From NCBI GenBank assembly GCA_030248215.1, contig JASANG010004036.1:23698-87697 (forward strand): a stretch of 64,000 nt of DNA. Reading direction: 5' to 3'. Within the stretch, counting starts at the first letter, position 1, and every line of letters starts with the position of its first letter. Origin of the DNA: Enoplolaimus lenunculus. Taxonomy: Eukaryota; Nematoda; Enoplea; Enoplida; Thoracostomopsidae. The notes under the pieces are model-generated. The model made no database searches and had not been told where the DNA came from. It saw only the letters and a list, made by a program, of their open reading frames with translations. Positions 61,510-64,000 of this stretch are shown in pieces. The position numbers were made by a program, and so were the translations under genes.

Positions 61510-63999
61510 TTAAGTGGCACATGACCGCAAGTTATACGGATGCCTTAGCTGGGTATTTGCGGTATAATTAGGCATTCCTTTTTTTCCATGGGGGTCATGT
61601 GATCCTGACGCTGGGTCCGACTCATGACCAGACATGTTATTTGGAACAGTCTGTTCACGTTCGGGCTCAGCCTCACGATCAGTAAATACTACTTGATTAG
61701 GATCACTGAGCACTTTAGGGTTTTTCTCCGGAACAGGGTCATTAAATTGTAGTTTTGGCACGTAAGGACCATGAAAAGGTTTAATACGCTCAACGTGGAC
61801 TCGCTTATTAGGTTCCTTATTATTGGTTATTGACTTTAGTACCACGTCCGGAAGTTGCAGCTCAATAATTTCATACAGTCCGCGCCACTCCTGACCTAAT
61901 TTTTTAGTCTTGCCCTGTTTTTGAAATGGCACATGCAAAAATACTTTCTGGCCTTCAAAGAAGCGTGGCTCGGATGATTTACGATCATGACAACGTTTCA
62001 TATGCGCTTGAGCGACTTGAATATTAGCCTTCGCTAAATCCCACGCTGTTTTCAAGGTCAGATTTATGTCACGAAAACAGTCTTCCTCGTCCAAGTAATT
62101 AACATTGCTTATGGGTAGCTCAATATCAATAGGTAATCGAGGTTGTCTACCATAAACCAATTCAAAGGGGCTAAATTGAGTGGACTCATTAACACTGACC
62201 CGATAAGCAAAACATGCAAAAGGTACAAACTCATCCCAAGTGCGCTGAGCACTATCTACATACTGCGAAACCATGTTCATAAGGGTGCGGTTTATTCGTT
62301 CCACGACCCCATTAGTTTGAGGTCGATAAGGCGTTGTAAAAACTTTTCGAGTTCCTGTAATTTTACAAATTTGGTCAACCAATTCACTTCGAAAATTAGG
62401 CGCGTTGTCACTAATTAATTCGCATGGTGCCGAATGACGACATACTACCTCTGTCATAAATAATTTAGCAATGGTGGTAGCTTTTTGATCAGGAGTGCAA
62501 ATGGCCTCCGGGTATTTCGTAAAACGATCAATGAAAATTACCACGTATTTGTTACCATTATAAGATTGGGGCAAGGGGCCAAGTACATCGACATGATATG
62601 AATAATTTGGCTGCGTTGTTGGAATTGGGTTCAGCGGCGCCTTAGGCCTGGCTGATCCGGCTTTCCGCTTGCTGCACTCAATACAAGCTTTACACCAATT
62701 CACTACGTCTCGATACATCCCATCCCAAAAGTACTTAGGTAATAACTTTTGATAGGTTTTGGCAACACCGAGGTGTTGTCCACCAACAACATCGTCATGA
62801 TGTGCGGATAATAACTCTTCACGCATAGAGAATGGAACAACTAACTGTTCCCAGAGCACGCCTAATCGATTTTTTGGTAAAGGATAATGGTGGTACAAAA
62901 CTCCATTTTTTACTACATAACGTGGCTGGATCAATGCAAAGTGAGAAGCCAGCTTGGAATCATTTGGATGTTTTGCAAATTCAATGTATTCTTTCAGAGC
63001 TTTTATCTCTGGGTCCTGCTCTTGTTTTTCCACAAAATTAATACCCGAGGGCAGGTTTGGCCCATTTCCAGTTTCACTAAAGGTAACTGCATATGCGAAC
63101 TTGATATCCTCCTCATCAGAACCGTCTTCTAAGTTGGAAATTTCGGTACGAGAAAGCGCGTCGACATGCGACATATTTTTACCCGCCCGGTGTTCGACCT
63201 TAAAATCGTATTCACTCAAAGCGAGCGCCCAACGCTGCAACCGTCCTGAAGCATTCTTATTAGTTAATAACCATCGAAGGGCCGAATGATCAGTTATAAT
63301 GGTCACATGTTGTCCATATATATAATTGCGAAAATATTTCATGAAATAAACAACAGCTAGTGCTTCTAACTCAGTAGTGGTGTAATTTCTTTCAGCCTTT
63401 TGAAGCAACCGACTACCATAAGCAATAGGATGGACCTTACCATTTATATCTGTTTGAGACAAAACCGCTCCGATTGCCTTGCCACTAGCGTCTGTTTCTA
63501 AAATGTATGGCTTAGTAGGATCCGCTATTTGCAAAATTGGAGGAGACATAAGTTTAGATCTTAATAATTGAAAAGATTTTTCTGCGTCTGGGTTCCATTT
63601 GAAAGGTTTCAATGTACTAGTCAACTGGCTTAGTGGCTTAGCAATTGCGGCAAAGTCTTTTATAAAACGTCGATAATAACTGCAAAACCCCAAAAATCCT
63701 CGTACCCCCGTAATATCATTTGGGATAGGGTAATGTTCAACAGCTTCAATTTTTTTCGGATCTGGCTTCAAGCCTTCAGCGGAAATAATGTGACCTAAAT
63801 AAGGGACTTCCTTTCTCAAAAAGTTACATTTCGCTGGTTTAACCTTTAGACCGACATCCCTTAATCGTTCAAATACAAGACGCAAACGTCTAAGATGTTC
63901 ATCAAAGGTTTCAGAGAACACGCATATATCATCTATATAAATAAGACAAATACGCTCAACTAATCCACGCAGGGTGGCCTCAAGTGTACGTTGAAAAGT
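61510..63999 (-). CDS. pol: Ty3/Gypsy-type pol, partial (open at right edge)
   Basis: The frame is open to the window edge; the RT motif YIDD lies just inside it. Parts in order are the end of RT (LGHIISAEGLKPDPKK, GFCSYYRRFIKDFA), RNase H (ETDASGKAIGAVLSQ, ITDHSALRWLLTNK), the integrase zinc region (HHDDVVGGQHLG to CKACIECSK), the integrase core (DVLGPLPQ, LISDNAPNFRSEL, YRPQTNGVVERINRTL), a GPY/F-like region (LGQEWRGLYEI) and a proline- and charge-rich tail. RT-RNaseH-INT order is that of Ty3/Gypsy. As visible it looks whole. Confidence 0.95.
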   Translation of the reverse strand, partial: TFQRTLEATLRGLVERICLIYIDDICVFSETFDEHLRRLRLVFERLRDVGLKVKPAKCNFLRKEVPYLGHIISAEGLKPDPKKIEAVEHYPIPNDITGVRGFLGFCSYYRRFIKDFAAIAKPLSQLTSTLKPFKWNPDAEKSFQLLRSKLMSPPILQIADPTKPYILETDASGKAIGAVLSQTDINGKVHPIAYGSRLLQKAERNYTTTELEALAVVYFMKYFRNYIYGQHVTIITDHSALRWLLTNKNASGRLQRWALALSEYDFKVEHRAGKNMSHVDALSRTEISNLEDGSDEEDIKFAYAVTFSETGNGPNLPSGINFVEKQEQDPEIKALKEYIEFAKHPNDSKLASHFALIQPRYVVKNGVLYHHYPLPKNRLGVLWEQLVVPFSMREELLSAHHDDVVGGQHLGVAKTYQKLLPKYFWDGMYRDVVNWCKACIECSKRKAGSARPKAPLNPIPTTQPNYSYHVDVLGPLPQSYNGNKYVVIFIDRFTKYPEAICTPDQKATTIAKLFMTEVVCRHSAPCELISDNAPNFRSELVDQICKITGTRKVFTTPYRPQTNGVVERINRTLMNMVSQYVDSAQRTWDEFVPFACFAYRVSVNESTQFSPFELVYGRQPRLPIDIELPISNVNYLDEEDCFRDINLTLKTAWDLAKANIQVAQAHMKRCHDRKSSEPRFFEGQKVFLHVPFQKQGKTKKLGQEWRGLYEIIELQLPDVVLKSITNNKEPNKRVHVERIKPFHGPYVPKLQFNDPVPEKNPKVLSDPNQVVFTDREAEPEREQTVPNNMSGHESDPASGSHDPHGKKGMPNYTANTQLRHPYNLRSCAT

Positions 64000-64000
64000 C

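Larger units (their letters stand above)
54200..64000 (-). mobile_element. Ty3/Gypsy-type LTR element with helicase and NADAR cargo (right end outside window)
   Basis: In transcript order the parts are: pol from beyond the right edge to 61510, an SF1 helicase ORF (61262-57818), a NADAR ORF (57552-56968), a low-complexity stretch, a probable polypurine tract (about 55919-55902) and a probable 3' LTR (about 55901-54200). The 5' LTR, gag and the start of pol are outside the window. What is visible looks largely whole: the three long frames are open over their visible length. That suggests a young copy. Three similar hairpin-plus-CACTTCCGG boxes, one in the LTR and two in the body, help tie the parts into one element. 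The outer LTR boundary is approximate and no target duplication could be checked. Confidence 0.7.

Overview
The window is animal nuclear DNA from an invertebrate: intron-rich, AT-rich, with short introns and many small transposons. Four conserved host genes can be followed exon by exon with phases that agree throughout. They encode an N6AMT1/HEMK2-type methyltransferase (minus strand, 5 exons), V-ATPase subunit H (minus, 14 exons), mitochondrial nicotinamide nucleotide transhydrogenase NNT (plus, 21 exons) and an NCOA5-like RNA-binding coactivator (minus, 8 coding exons). All four have a 3' splice-site-like sequence 9-24 bases upstream of the start codon. That would fit spliced-leader trans-splicing, as in tunicates and some other invertebrates. 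A tunicate is my best guess, but the sequence does not prove it.

Layout. 1-7133 is gene-poor and holds three copies of a TA-flanked MITE and a second MITE family. 7134-10910 is N6AMT1. 10.9-14.3 kb is intergenic with three hAT-like MITEs. 14331-21804 is ATP6V1H. 21.8-26.2 kb is intergenic with a fourth TA-MITE (itself hit by a hAT-like MITE), a tRNA-like core between direct repeats, and an 800-bp G-rich inverted-repeat transposon ending about 135 bp before the NNT start codon. 26190-39503 is NNT. 39.5-43.6 kb is intergenic with MITEs. 43677-49237 is the NCOA5-like gene, whose introns carry a second copy of the G-rich transposon and two MITEs. 49.3-50.3 kb holds a MITE with an exact 8-bp target duplication and a tandem array of tRNA-derived SINEs. 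50.3-53.5 kb is a decayed I/Jockey-type LINE.

From about 54.2 kb to beyond the right edge lies a large Ty3/Gypsy-type LTR element on the minus strand. In its own reading order it shows pol (RT, RNase H, integrase), then a separate SF1 (UPF1/DNA2-like) helicase ORF, then a NADAR-domain ORF (YbiA-like N-glycosidase family), then a probable polypurine tract and a 3' LTR with a TATA box. The helicase and NADAR ORFs occupy the place where env-like genes usually sit. A short hairpin followed by a conserved CACTTCCGG-like box recurs three times in the element, with paired base changes in the stem. This cargo is the most unusual thing in the window.

The host genes are not an evident operon: ATP6V1H and NNT are divergent, and NNT and the NCOA5-like gene are convergent.
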